From Candidatus Obscuribacterales bacterium (GTDB lineage Bacteria; Cyanobacteriota; Vampirovibrionia; Obscuribacterales; Obscuribacteraceae): DNA of 64,000 nucleotides. The notes under the pieces were generated by a model, which was not told the DNA's origin, did no database searches, and worked only from the letters and a program-made list of their open reading frames with translations. The stretch spans positions 124,001 through 188,000 of the forward strand of contig JAIELX010000033.1 of NCBI GenBank assembly GCA_019752635.1, in the 5' to 3' direction. Shown here piece after piece: positions 19,220-29,302 of this stretch. A program made the translations under genes and the position numbers. Positions within the stretch are counted from its first letter, which is position 1, and each line of letters opens with the position of its first letter.

Positions 19220-20023
19220 TCACTGTCCCTGCATTCCCGCGTCCGCACCGCGTGTAGTGGCGACGACAATTTTTAGTTTCGTATTGAGCGCTTGGAGTTG
19301 CTCTAGCTCCAACAACGATGATTGAGGCATGTTGTATGCGAAGAGCCGCTTTAGCTTGGGAAATCGCGTAAACAACTTGAAGGCGTCGGGCTCCGCCCAA
19401 ATACGTGAGAGTGACACTTCCTCCAGCGCAGGGGCTTCCAGACCGGCTAAAAATGCCTTGCTGAGCTTGCTTCGTCGCAAGCCGAGGTACGTTAATTCAG
19501 GCAAACTGACACGACAGGACGAAGCTGAAACGATTGAGGTATTTTCTAAAAGTAATCTCTTCAGCTTTTGCGGAACCGCAGCAGCGAAGCTGGAACAGCT
19601 GGGCATGTCGGTGCATACTTCCAGAAAGAACAGATGACTGAGGCGATGAATATTCTGCATATCCGCCTCAGTCAAAGGCGCAATCTGACTCACTGCGAGT
19701 TCTTCAATGCCTGGATAACTGTTGGCGAGATCTCTCAGCGGTTTGGCGCTGTCACCCGAGGGAATGAGGATGACCTCTCTCACCCCTTTTAGAAGCGTCG
19801 GGTTCTCAAACAGGGATGGATCGGAGTCGCCGAGCATGTGAACGCTCTGAACCGATCTCTTGCCAATCTCGCTCAAATCTTCGTTCGTGAGCGGTCCGTC
19901 TACCTCAAGGCTTCCGTCGTGGAAGCGCACAGATTCAGAACGGTACGCTTGCTGCCCGAACGCAAATGCAGCCACGGTGGAAGAGAAGCAAAACAACAGC
20001 AGAACGGATTTAGCAAACTTCAA
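19220..20023 (-). CDS. Exported leucine-rich-repeat-like protein
   Basis: 267 aa with a signal peptide (MKFAKSVLLLFCFSSTVAAF, cleavage near FGQ). The body shows irregular leucine-rich repeats with a 22-25 residue period, for example YPGIEELAVSQIAPLT, LSHLFFLEVCTDMPS, LPELTYLGLRRSKLS and APALEEVSLSRI. LRR proteins bind other proteins; no catalytic motif is visible. It is divergent from the OPT transporter gene. Confidence 0.65.
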   Translation of the reverse strand: MKFAKSVLLLFCFSSTVAAFAFGQQAYRSESVRFHDGSLEVDGPLTNEDLSEIGKRSVQSVHMLGDSDPSLFENPTLLKGVREVILIPSGDSAKPLRDLANSYPGIEELAVSQIAPLTEADMQNIHRLSHLFFLEVCTDMPSCSSFAAAVPQKLKRLLLENTSIVSASSCRVSLPELTYLGLRRSKLSKAFLAGLEAPALEEVSLSRIWAEPDAFKLFTRFPKLKRLFAYNMPQSSLLELEQLQALNTKLKIVVATTRGADAGMQGQ

Positions 20024-20271
20024 GGTAAGACCTCAGATTCTTGTTCACATTTTGGGAAGGCAACCAGTTTACCATTGGCTGCTCCCGAGGGATTTCAAGT
20101 CCCAAAAATCGCCAGGCAACACCCAGTGCTACGCTCACAATCCTCCGATTAGCGTCGCGTCTGGCTAGAGGCATCGTGAAATTGATAAACTATCGCGAGA
20201 CTATCAGTTAAATGAAAACAACCGTTGGCTGATGTTCGTTCAAGTGGCGGCGCAGACGGATAAGAGATGGC

Positions 20272-22197
20272 ATGAACCAGGATGAACAACAGTCAAAACC
20301 GTATCCGACGGATTCGCAGGATTCGGTAGAGGGCCGGCTGACGAATAACCGGGAGAACGACAAAGAACCCCAAACTTACGAAGAACGTCAACTCGACTGG
20401 TACAAGAAGGTCTACAGAGGCGATCAGATGCCGCAGTTGACTGTTCGCGCAGTGCTCATGGGTGGCGTGCTGGGCATGCTAATGTCGATTTCCAACCTTT
20501 ACACGCATATCAAGTTGGGCTGGGGGTTTGGAGTGGCCATTACGGCCTGCGTTCTGTCGTTCGTAGTCTGGCGCACCATCATGCTGGTCATCCCCAAGGT
20601 TACCCAGATGAGCATTCTCGAGAGTAATTGCATGCAATCAACCGCATCCGCAGCGGGATACTCTACAGGCTCAACAGTGGGAATGGCTTTTGGTGCATAT
20701 CTTTTGATTGAAGGGCACCACTTACCCTGGCAAATTTGTGCGGTCTGGACGTTCGTCACTGCGATGCTGGGGGTTACGCTTGCCGTGCCGATGAAAAGAC
20801 AAATGATTAATAAGGAACAATTGCCTTTTCCTAGCGGCATTGCTGCAGCGGAAACTCTCAAGAGCCTCTATGGAGGTTCGAAGGAAGCAGTCTATCAGGC
20901 GTACTCACTTGTTGTCGCACTCCTGATCGGTGCGACAACGGGAATTGCAAGCAAAGGTGAGTGGGCATGGCAGAAAGCCCTGGGTTTCAAACTTCCGGAA
21001 CTCATTCCATTCCCGTTGACGTATCAAGGCATCAGAATGGAAAGCCTGCGCGGCTTCGGCTTTGAGCCCAGCCTTCTACTAATTGCCGCTGGAATGATTG
21101 TCGGTATGCGCGTTTCCCTTTCTATGTTTCTCAGTTCTCTCATACTTTACTTTGGATTTGGTCCCTGGCTCGTAAACAATCACATCATCGAGTCGGGTGC
21201 TAAGATTGTTTCATCGTGGGCCCTCTGGGGCGGCAGCGCGATTATGGTTGCTTCCGGACTGACATCCTTTGCATTGCAATGGAAAACCATTCTGAGAACG
21301 TTTCAAAACGTCAACGCTTCCAGCGAATTAAGCGGTCAGGCAGCCGAGCTTGAGGCGCTCAACAAAATGGAAGTTCCATTGAAGTGGTGCTTGCTCGGCG
21401 GCATACCACTGGCAGTAACGCTTGCGGTAGTCATGTTGATTGCATTCAACATCTCAATACCTTTGGGGCTCACAGCTGTCCTCCTGAGTTTTCTACTGGC
21501 ACTGGTTGCTTGCCGCGCCACCGGTGAAACCGATATCACGCCTACGGGAGCCATGGGCAAGGTCGCACAGCTGACCTTCGCGGTGCTTTCTCCCGGCAAT
21601 GTTACAACCAATTTGATGACCGCAAGTGCAACAGCAAATACAGCCATAGCATCAGCTGACTTGCTCACCGATCTCAAAAGCGGTTACCTTCTTGGAGCGA
21701 ATCCGCGCAAGCAATTCTTCGCCCAATTGGCCGGCGTGTTCTTCGGAGTGGTGGCAGTCGTGCCCGCATGGTATCTGATGATTCCCAGCAAAGAAGTTCT
21801 TGAGTCGTACGATCCGCCGGCAACGAACATCTGGAAGGCAGTAGCGTTGGCCCTATCGAATGGCATTGATTCGATACCGCAGTCTGCCCAATACGCCATT
21901 ATGGCCGGGCTGGGGCTAGGATTCGTTTTGACTTTGCTTGATCAGTTCTTTCCCAAGGCAAAGCGATTCATTCCGTCGGCGATGGGATTGGGATTGGCAT
22001 GGGTAATGCCTTTTCAGAATGCGTTTGCTTTCATAGTAGGCGCATCAATTGCTTCAATTTGGAAACGCGCGCATACAAAATCAGCGGACAATTACATCAT
22101 TCCCATTGCTTCCGGTGCCATTGCAGGTGAATCGCTCGCTTCGGCATTCATCGCCATACTTAGTGCAATCGCTGCGATCGGAATTTTGAAACAATGA
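20272..22197 (+). CDS. OPT-family oligopeptide transporter
   Basis: 641 aa inner-membrane carrier with about 14-16 hydrophobic helices. OPT signatures include the early QLTVRAVLMGGVLGMLMSISN, NCMQSTASAAGYSTGSTVG, QLPFPSGIAAAETLKSLYGG, and late GLGLGFVLTLLDQFFPKAKR with FIVGASIASIWKR. The first ~45 residues are a charged cytoplasmic tail. OPT proteins import oligopeptides or metal-peptide/siderophore complexes with protons; the substrate is not evident. No peptidase gene is adjacent. Confidence 0.93.
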   Translation: MNQDEQQSKPYPTDSQDSVEGRLTNNRENDKEPQTYEERQLDWYKKVYRGDQMPQLTVRAVLMGGVLGMLMSISNLYTHIKLGWGFGVAITACVLSFVVWRTIMLVIPKVTQMSILESNCMQSTASAAGYSTGSTVGMAFGAYLLIEGHHLPWQICAVWTFVTAMLGVTLAVPMKRQMINKEQLPFPSGIAAAETLKSLYGGSKEAVYQAYSLVVALLIGATTGIASKGEWAWQKALGFKLPELIPFPLTYQGIRMESLRGFGFEPSLLLIAAGMIVGMRVSLSMFLSSLILYFGFGPWLVNNHIIESGAKIVSSWALWGGSAIMVASGLTSFALQWKTILRTFQNVNASSELSGQAAELEALNKMEVPLKWCLLGGIPLAVTLAVVMLIAFNISIPLGLTAVLLSFLLALVACRATGETDITPTGAMGKVAQLTFAVLSPGNVTTNLMTASATANTAIASADLLTDLKSGYLLGANPRKQFFAQLAGVFFGVVAVVPAWYLMIPSKEVLESYDPPATNIWKAVALALSNGIDSIPQSAQYAIMAGLGLGFVLTLLDQFFPKAKRFIPSAMGLGLAWVMPFQNAFAFIVGASIASIWKRAHTKSADNYIIPIASGAIAGESLASAFIAILSAIAAIGILKQ

Positions 22198-22295
22198 CAG
22201 CCTTTAGCTCTAATGTGTATTTGACCGCGGCGCCCGTAGAATTTCTGGCTGGATTGACAAATGGCATCACAAGGTAAGATTCTGGTACTGAGCAT

Positions 22296-23870
22296 ATGCG
22301 ACAAGCGAGGAGCTTCACTTGGCAATCAGCGGCGGGCACATCAGACAGCATGACTGAGAATGAAGATATCGCCAAACTCTGGGAAGAATCACTCCACTTG
22401 AAACAGAGGCGGAAAGAGGAGGAGAAATCTTTTCGCCCTCCAGAAAGACAGCCGGATGATTCGGAGTTGGCTCTGCTTGAACCTGAGAAACGCAAGATTT
22501 TAGAAACGCTGCAAAAACTCAAGCGACGAACAACCCCGTCTGAGTTGGCAGCCGCATCAGGTCTCTCTATCGATAAATGTTCTTTCTGGTTGAACAAAAT
22601 TGCGGGCGAAACACAAGGAACGCTTGAAGTTGCAGCCGACGGAACCATCCACTACACTTTTCCGCACAATTTTACCGATGCTTATCTCAAGCGAGGGTTG
22701 CTTCGCGCGGCATTAGTGGTTGGTACATTTCTCTTTCAGTTACTCTACTGGGTCGTCCGCGTTTCGTTTGGCGTAGCACTCGTACTTTCCGTGCTAATTG
22801 TTGTTGTGTTGATCATCGCGGTTTTTATCGCTTCGATATCCGGAAACGATTCGGGAGGCGGCGGTGGTGGAGACTCCGGAGGCGGCGGCAGTTTCGACTT
22901 CTTCGATGCTCGGTTCCTTTCGGATCTCTTCTACTGGAATTACAGCCCTTCAAGAACGTACTATCCAAATAGCTATTCCACTAGTCGAAAAGAAAAGTAC
23001 AATTCGTTTGCGGAAGACAAACCAAAGGGAAATTTCTTCCTTGACTGTTTTTCGTTCTTGTTTGGCGACGGCGCACCAAATGAACGATTGATGGATGTCC
23101 GCTGGAATCAGATTGCACGGATAATCCAGGAAAATGGCGGTGTAGTCTCTACTGAACAGCTCGCACCTTTTCTTGATGGAAACCGTTCGGATTCAGGAAT
23201 GATACTAACCGCACTGGCACAGTTTAATGGCAGACCGGAAGTCACCAAGAGCGGTTACATCGTGTATGTGTTTCCAAGCTATCTGAAACGTGCTCCGGTG
23301 AAGGAGCGCGACATGCCCTTCTTGGCTGAGGATCCGTGGAAGTTTTCGGGTGCATCGCCCGGATCAATCATTTTTGTTGTCGTACTGGCAATGGTCAACT
23401 TCGCAGGCAGTTGGTGGCTGTTCAAGCACATTGCCACAATAGCGATGCTTCAACCGTTACATATTTTGATCGATGTACTACTGACATACGCAATCGTTTT
23501 CATAGCAATTCCGATCGTTCGCTACTTTGTACTTCAAGTCTTAAACCAGCGTATTCAGGACCGCAACAACAAACGCGAAGCAGCGTACCAACTGCTTATG
23601 TCTCAGGCAAAAGACGTCATGGAAGAGATAGAGGAAGCAAAGGAAATCCGGCGACAGGAATTGGCGCTAACAACGGCTTCAAGCGATCAAATTGTCTATT
23701 CTTCCCAGCGTGATAGCGTGGAACAACAGTTTGATCAGTTTGAGCAACAGACAGTCTCCCCACAGCCAATCTCACAACCAACCGACTCATCGAATGTCGG
23801 TGCAAAGATCAACATTCCACCGAACAAACAAGGGCTGAGAAAAAAGTTCGGAAACAAGTCGGACGACTAA
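22296..23870 (+). CDS. Membrane protein with two winged-helix-like modules
   Basis: Up to 524 aa. Module 1 (~65-130: EKRKILETLQKLKRRTTPSE, ending IHYTFPHNF) and module 2 (~270-330: ARIIQENGGVVSTEQLAPFL, ending IVYVFPSYLK) look like duplicated winged-helix folds. Each is followed by hydrophobic segments (~140-180 and ~350-420). A Gly/Ser run lies at 187-203 and a coiled coil at ~430-465. The VVSTEQLAPFLD region recalls a cyanobacterial and plastid family (Arabidopsis At5g03900-like, labelled iron-sulfur biosynthesis) from memory only. Start uncertain: 22296 or the ATG at 22350; neither has a clear ribosome site. Confidence 0.7.
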   Translation: MRQARSFTWQSAAGTSDSMTENEDIAKLWEESLHLKQRRKEEEKSFRPPERQPDDSELALLEPEKRKILETLQKLKRRTTPSELAAASGLSIDKCSFWLNKIAGETQGTLEVAADGTIHYTFPHNFTDAYLKRGLLRAALVVGTFLFQLLYWVVRVSFGVALVLSVLIVVVLIIAVFIASISGNDSGGGGGGDSGGGGSFDFFDARFLSDLFYWNYSPSRTYYPNSYSTSRKEKYNSFAEDKPKGNFFLDCFSFLFGDGAPNERLMDVRWNQIARIIQENGGVVSTEQLAPFLDGNRSDSGMILTALAQFNGRPEVTKSGYIVYVFPSYLKRAPVKERDMPFLAEDPWKFSGASPGSIIFVVVLAMVNFAGSWWLFKHIATIAMLQPLHILIDVLLTYAIVFIAIPIVRYFVLQVLNQRIQDRNNKREAAYQLLMSQAKDVMEEIEEAKEIRRQELALTTASSDQIVYSSQRDSVEQQFDQFEQQTVSPQPISQPTDSSNVGAKINIPPNKQGLRKKFGNKSDD

Positions 23871-23935
23871 GAATTCGATGCACCGGTTCATGCTACTGTT
23901 GCTTCAATACTGAATCCGGTTTCGAGGTAGGGAGA

Positions 23936-24502
23936 GTGGAGAAGATATCTCGCAGAGGCGTACTGGTGGCTGCGGCTTCAGCAGTGTTCGCCCAAAACGG
24001 TTTGCAACAAGCCCTTGCCGAACCTGACAAAACTACTTTTGCAGATCTTGACCACGAGCGTTTCATGCGACTTGCTATAGAACAAGCGAACAAGGTGCCG
24101 GAATGCCCGTTCGGGGCCGTAGTTGTCAATTACAGAACCAAGAAAGTCATGGGTGAAGGCTGGGTTCGGGCGAATCAAAATCCCATTTGGCATGGCGAGA
24201 TGACCGCGATAAACAGTTGTCCAGACGTGAGCAAAGATTTTGACTGGAAAGACATGTGTCTCTATACAACAGGAGAGTCTTGCCCAATGTGCCAGGCAGC
24301 TATTGTCTGGACTAAGATGCCTTTAGTTGTTTACGGAAGTTCAATTCCGTTTCTACAAACTTGTGGTTTCGGTCAAATCAACATCCGGGCGCAAGCTATA
24401 GTAGATGCAGCACTTTTCGATTACGGAAAGACCGTCATTATCGGCGGAGTTTTGGAAAAAACGTGCAATGCCCTCTTTACCAAAGCAAAGCAAAAAACGT
24501 AG
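23936..24502 (+). CDS. Tat-exported nucleoside/cytidine deaminase-like protein
   Basis: 188 aa. The N-terminus MEKISRRGVLVAAASAVF is a twin-arginine signal (SRRGVL plus hydrophobic core, cleavage near ALA). The rest is a CDA-fold deaminase: Zn-binding His86 and catalytic Glu88 in WHGEM, and Zn ligands Cys116 and Cys119 in ESCPMCQAAI (Ser replaces the usual Pro). Layout is closest to guanine deaminase/tRNA-adenosine-deaminase-like proteins. Zinc loading before export would explain use of Tat. GTG start at 23936 with GGTAGGGA upstream. Confidence 0.85.
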   Translation: MEKISRRGVLVAAASAVFAQNGLQQALAEPDKTTFADLDHERFMRLAIEQANKVPECPFGAVVVNYRTKKVMGEGWVRANQNPIWHGEMTAINSCPDVSKDFDWKDMCLYTTGESCPMCQAAIVWTKMPLVVYGSSIPFLQTCGFGQINIRAQAIVDAALFDYGKTVIIGGVLEKTCNALFTKAKQKT

Positions 24503-24585
24503 GTCGACCGAAGTCCGATCTGGTGCCATCTCCGGTTGTGAGACGCCAAGAACAACTTACTGTAGATACTTAGACCGGGAGCCAA

Positions 24586-25545
24586 ATGAGCCCAACCAGA
24601 CATAACCTCGTAGCGGCGTTTCTCCTTGTTGCAAATGTTTCTGCCGCCACCAACGCAAAAGCGGCGGATTATTCCGGAGTAAACATGTTTCCCGAAAGCA
24701 ATGTGTGGAACACATCCATAACGAAGCTCCCCGTTCATCCGAATTCAAAAAAATACATCGAAAGCATCGGAAATACAAAATCGCTGCATCCCGATTTCGG
24801 CGCAGGGAAATGGGAGGGTAAACCATTAGGAATTCCAATCAACATTGTTGGACCTTCAACGAAACGCGTGCAAGTAGAATTTGAATACGCCGACGAAAGC
24901 GACCGGGTAGCCTACCCTATTCCCGAGAATCCAAAAGTGGAAGGAGGAATCGAATCTCACGGCGACAGGCACTTAATTGCGCTTGATCCTGCTAACGCGA
25001 AATTATACGAGCTGTACCAAGTAAGCAAAACATCCAATGGTAGCTGGTCTGCAGGGTCCGGCGCAGTTTTCAATCTCCGTTCTAACGTCCTGCGTCCAGA
25101 AGGATGGACATCGGCAGATGCCGCAGGGTTGCCGATCCTGCCAGGGTTGGTAAAACACTCCGAGCTGGCGTCTGGTTCAATAGAACATGCGCTGCGGTTT
25201 ACGGCTCCTCGCACTCAAAAAGCATTTGTTTGGCCGGCAACGCATTTTGCTTCATCCGACTCCAACCCGAATTTGCCACCAATGGGCATTCGTCTTCGGC
25301 TCACGTCAAATTTTGATGAGTCTTCTTTTCCAACAGATTGCCAGATAATTTTGCGCTGCTTAAAAAAATATGGAATGTTTCTTGCCGACAACGGAAGCAG
25401 TTTATTTCTCAGCGGCGAGCCAGACGAACGCTGGAACAACGAAACATTGCATCAGTTATCTCGAGTGACAGGGGCAGACTTCGAAGTTGTCGACGAATCA
25501 GGACTGATGTTAAAGCGCAACTCTGCCGAATGCAAACAGCAGTGA
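24586..25545 (+). CDS. Secreted protein of unknown function
   Basis: 319 aa. Signal peptide with core AAFLLVANVSAATNAKA, then a mature domain starting ADYSGVNMFPESNVWN. Features include SHGDRHLIALD, GSGAVFNLRSN, a SIEHALRF motif and PPMGIRLRL. Proteins with this FPxxNVWN...EHALRF layout occur as secreted orphans in several soil bacteria, but I know of no function. Two Cys near 262-266 (DCQIILRCL) could pair. It follows the Tat deaminase by 83 bp on the same strand. Confidence 0.75.
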   Translation: MSPTRHNLVAAFLLVANVSAATNAKAADYSGVNMFPESNVWNTSITKLPVHPNSKKYIESIGNTKSLHPDFGAGKWEGKPLGIPINIVGPSTKRVQVEFEYADESDRVAYPIPENPKVEGGIESHGDRHLIALDPANAKLYELYQVSKTSNGSWSAGSGAVFNLRSNVLRPEGWTSADAAGLPILPGLVKHSELASGSIEHALRFTAPRTQKAFVWPATHFASSDSNPNLPPMGIRLRLTSNFDESSFPTDCQIILRCLKKYGMFLADNGSSLFLSGEPDERWNNETLHQLSRVTGADFEVVDESGLMLKRNSAECKQQ

Positions 25546-25798
25546 GAGCTGCTTACAAGTCCTCCATCAATTACAACGGCGCAATCTGCGGGTCCCTTTT
25601 AGGCTTGTGCAAAAAAGAGCAATCGTCAAGGTGAGATTCCTGATATCGGGAAACAGTGAACTTCTCCGACGGTGGTTAAAGTGTTGTTCAAACAAAATTT
25701 TTCTACAGACTGAATTCAGCTATTAAAGAGCCCTAATCACCTGCAACATTTAATGCGATAATGCTGCAAAAGGCATGGGGTGCCAGAACAGTTACATC

Positions 25799-27475
25799 AT
25801 GGCGAAAATTCTGGTCACAACATTTACTAATATGCCCGGACTTGTCTTGGACAATTTCCGACAGGGTCTAGTCGAAGCTCTTGCGCGAGAGGGCAATGAC
25901 GTAATGGTACTTCGAAGCAATGATTTCCTGGCGAGCTACCAGGACTCCAATGAAGTTGCAGAATCATTAAATAGAGAAATGCTTCTCAAGCAGATCCGCG
26001 ACTTCCAGCCGGAGCTGGTACTTTCAATGAATCACTCGGGTATCTTCGAAAGACTATCCGAAACAATGCAATGTCCCATTGCAATTTGGCTCCTGGATGG
26101 TCCAGCATACCTGGTGGAGCCGGAAGAGTGTCGAAGGCAACACAACCGATACCACATGCTCATTCCAGTACGAGCCTTTCGGGATGACTTAAAAGACGGG
26201 TTTGGCTTTAAAGACAACCATATCCACTACCTGCCTTTCGCCACGGATTTTCAGTCCGCGCAATGCCAGTTTCAGCAGAACATCTCGTTTGTAGGAACTT
26301 TCTTTTCGAATTGGCGATTGCAAGAATTAGTTGAAAACCGCATGGAAGACAGAGATCTCGTGCGACGCATTCGTCAGCTGATTCAGTCATACGAACACGA
26401 TCGAGACAAGCTCTTTTCAGTCCGCCTACGCGAATATGGACTCAGCACTGTCTTTACTCAAGACTTTGATGAAGCATTCATACTCAATAGCATTTCGATC
26501 AATCGACGACTCAAGATATTGGACGCTGTCGAGGAGCTGGGAATCTCTATTTTCGGCAATAGCGAATGGACGAAATCAATGCCGTATTCTACTAAACTCG
26601 CTTTGTCATACAATCCTGCACAGATAACCACGCGCCAAAGCCTGGAATCTTTATACAACTCAAGCCGCATCAATCTTAACGTCTCGCACGCCCAAGCCCG
26701 AGGCGGACTGCCGTGGCGAGTATTTGACGTAATGGCCTGCAATGGCGCTCTGGTTTCAGACTTTCAAGAAGACCTGTCATTTCTCTTCGGGGCAGAACTT
26801 GAGATTCCCATTTATGACACTCCAATTGAAGCGCACGAGCTATGCAAGAAGCTTCTAAATGACGAAGTCAGAAGAATATCGCTAGTGGAGTCCAGCCAAA
26901 GAGCGATTAACGGCGCACATAGATTTAGACATAGAATTGAACGCCTCGCAAACATTCTGGGTCTCGACCTACTTCCTGGCGGCGACGGAGCACTGAGATT
27001 TCTAGACGCGGACAACTTCAGATTCGAGGACTCAGCAAAAGCGTTGGCGAAAGGAGCCCGAGCTGAGTGGCCGGTCCAATGCGAAACCGCACGGTTTTCA
27101 CTGCAACTTTTTCAATCACATAGCTTAGCCTTCGATAAGGACAACAGTCAGCTTGCCGAACTGTCGTTACCGGCACCATGCAAGTTGCACCATGAATTCA
27201 CGGCGGAATCCTCGTTGGCATTCTTGCGCTTGGACATTGGCGAGTATTTCTCAAAACACTCTAAGCCGGAGCTCAGTGTTAGTCTGAAAGACGAGTCTGA
27301 AAGCACAATCAGAACGATCATTGACTTCAACAGCGATGTCTTAGCGTCTAACCAATTTCATTTCAACGGTAGCGATCTTGTCTGCGGATTCGATGCCTAT
27401 TGCATTTTTAAGAATCCTTTTCCCGGACGCAACATTATAGTTGCTTTTGATAGCATGATGGAGTTGAGAACCTGA
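25799..27475 (+). CDS. CgeB-like glycosyltransferase
   Basis: 558 aa, first gene of the polysaccharide locus. The N-terminal Rossmann half (KILVTTFTNMPG, PELVLSMNHSG, IAIWLLDGPAYL) and the C-terminal half with SLESLYNSSRINLNVSHAQA, GLPWRVFDVMACNGALVSD and DLSFLFG match the spore-maturation CgeB/DUF3880 + Glyco_trans_1_2 layout. It should transfer a sugar from a nucleotide-sugar donor to a glycan in the cytoplasm. Residues 430-558 form an extra beta-rich domain without a recognised family. The start at 25799 fits the Rossmann strand; ATG at 25775 is an alternative. Its stop overlaps the next start. Confidence 0.82.
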   Translation: MAKILVTTFTNMPGLVLDNFRQGLVEALAREGNDVMVLRSNDFLASYQDSNEVAESLNREMLLKQIRDFQPELVLSMNHSGIFERLSETMQCPIAIWLLDGPAYLVEPEECRRQHNRYHMLIPVRAFRDDLKDGFGFKDNHIHYLPFATDFQSAQCQFQQNISFVGTFFSNWRLQELVENRMEDRDLVRRIRQLIQSYEHDRDKLFSVRLREYGLSTVFTQDFDEAFILNSISINRRLKILDAVEELGISIFGNSEWTKSMPYSTKLALSYNPAQITTRQSLESLYNSSRINLNVSHAQARGGLPWRVFDVMACNGALVSDFQEDLSFLFGAELEIPIYDTPIEAHELCKKLLNDEVRRISLVESSQRAINGAHRFRHRIERLANILGLDLLPGGDGALRFLDADNFRFEDSAKALAKGARAEWPVQCETARFSLQLFQSHSLAFDKDNSQLAELSLPAPCKLHHEFTAESSLAFLRLDIGEYFSKHSKPELSVSLKDESESTIRTIIDFNSDVLASNQFHFNGSDLVCGFDAYCIFKNPFPGRNIIVAFDSMMELRT

Positions 27476-29268
27476 TGGGCAACGAACTTGATCATGTCCT
27501 CGAAAACACCAGGCTAAGTATTGCAGCTAACAACATCGACGTAGCGATGGAAGAGCTGGCAAGCTGGCTCAAGAATTTCAGACACGACCATAGGCTTTTG
27601 GGGCGAGTGTTCGGCTCACGAGAAATCGATAACCTATGCATGGAGATCGGACACAACCTTTGCAATGCACTGGCAATCTCGTTGCCGCCCCATGATATCC
27701 GCGAGAACAGATATGACATACCGGGCGATACTGAGCCCACCGCAGCCAATATTGTCTTTGTTGCCAGTAATCTCTACCTGACAGGCGGACATACGGCCCT
27801 CATAGAAGATTACATCAAGGCTCTGCCGAATCAGAATAGCCGAATTCTAATTACTGATCCGGACAACGATGCCGACCGCGAAGCAATCATGTCACGCCTT
27901 TCTAAAGTTGACACTGATCTGAGCTTTAGTCCAAGAACTGCGTCGGCTCGAACCAAGCTAGCTTGGCTCATTAATGAACTGAAATCGGGCAATCAGGCGT
28001 TGACCTTTTTTGTACATCATCCCGACGATATCATTGCTGTGGCAGCAATGCAAAAGACAATTTGCCGAAAGATCGTCTTTGTGCACCATACCGACCATAC
28101 CTTCACCCTCGGGCTATATGCAGATGCAGACGTTCATGTTGACTTCAGAGCAGTCGGCTACAAAAATTGTAGAGAAAACCAGGGAATTGCCAACAATAGG
28201 ATCTTCCCTCTTGCATCATACGACTACGGTTGCCCGAAGGAAGGCAGCCGCTTCAAACGAAACATTCAGTTTGTCACCTGCACTAGTGGCAATAACAAGT
28301 TTGAGTTTCCATACAGTTTTCAACTTGCTGAATGCATCCCACAATGGCTGCAAGCAAGCGGCGGTCGTCATATACACATAGGCAATTTGTCCGTCGATAC
28401 AAAGAGAAAAATCAACCACCAATTGCAGACTTTGGCGATCTCGCCGGACCGAGTGCAATTCATCACCCGGGTCGACAATCTCTGGAAGACACTAATCCTG
28501 GAAGATGTAGATCTCTATATTGACTCATTTCCTCTTTGTGGTTGCAGAGCTCTTGTGGAGGCAACAGGTGCAGGTGTGCCCGTGACTGTTCACCGCAGTT
28601 ACGCGCACGAACTCTTTTCAAACCAAGGCTTCGCCTATAGCAGCGCTTTTATCTGGAAGACCAGGGAAGACTTAACTGACTACCTGAAGTCTCTAAATAG
28701 CGAAACACTTCAATCACAGAGCGCCGCAGCCAGAGAGCATTTTCTAAAGGAACACACTCTGGAAGTTCTGAGCGTTAGACTGAATGAACTAATAACAGAA
28801 GCTGCGTCCGGCACCCAAGAATCACTTTCTATCGACATAAAATCTGATCACTCGAAAGCAGACAGCGACGCGCTGCGATCATTTCTTGACTGCTTTGCCC
28901 CATTTCCTCAGCAGACCGGTCGTGCAGAAAGGGAGAAGATAGAGAGACTTATCGCAGTGGCGGCAGCCCTGGAACTTTCAGAAGATGACTTCAAAGCATT
29001 TCTAGCATCACTTACCAGTCCTTCGGTATTCAAAACCTACAACAAACTGCATTCAGAATTAGAGCGAAGCAAGAAGGTTTTGAGCCTCATAAACGCTGTC
29101 TATCCGGTCATTGTCAATGAGCAGCTGCACAATGAAAGACTCTCGCGCCTGCTGTTTGCAGTATCGCAACTCAAAGACAGCGTTCACTCCGTTAGAATTT
29201 CGAACAAATCGAAGCTCTTTGCACGCGTCAAACAATTCTATCGTCTGCTAGCAAGAAGGCGGAAGTGA
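27475..29268 (+). CDS. Putative GT-B glycosyltransferase
   Basis: 597 aa, start overlapping the upstream stop (TGATG). The N-terminal ~75 residues are helical. A Rossmann-like domain follows (NIVFVASNLYLTGGHTALIE, FFVHHPDD, RKIVFVHHTDHTF). The second half has DLYIDSFPLCGCRALVEATG and GVPVTVHRSYAHEL, which resembles the donor-binding region of OGT/SPINDLY-like and GT4 enzymes. The C-terminal ~150 residues are helical. Family assignment is by general GT-B pattern and by context between other glycosyltransferases; donor and acceptor are unknown. Confidence 0.7.
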   Translation: MGNELDHVLENTRLSIAANNIDVAMEELASWLKNFRHDHRLLGRVFGSREIDNLCMEIGHNLCNALAISLPPHDIRENRYDIPGDTEPTAANIVFVASNLYLTGGHTALIEDYIKALPNQNSRILITDPDNDADREAIMSRLSKVDTDLSFSPRTASARTKLAWLINELKSGNQALTFFVHHPDDIIAVAAMQKTICRKIVFVHHTDHTFTLGLYADADVHVDFRAVGYKNCRENQGIANNRIFPLASYDYGCPKEGSRFKRNIQFVTCTSGNNKFEFPYSFQLAECIPQWLQASGGRHIHIGNLSVDTKRKINHQLQTLAISPDRVQFITRVDNLWKTLILEDVDLYIDSFPLCGCRALVEATGAGVPVTVHRSYAHELFSNQGFAYSSAFIWKTREDLTDYLKSLNSETLQSQSAAAREHFLKEHTLEVLSVRLNELITEAASGTQESLSIDIKSDHSKADSDALRSFLDCFAPFPQQTGRAEREKIERLIAVAAALELSEDDFKAFLASLTSPSVFKTYNKLHSELERSKKVLSLINAVYPVIVNEQLHNERLSRLLFAVSQLKDSVHSVRISNKSKLFARVKQFYRLLARRRK

Positions 29269-29302
29269 GGCGGTATGTTCGTTGGAATTCCAGCTCTCAT
29301 AC

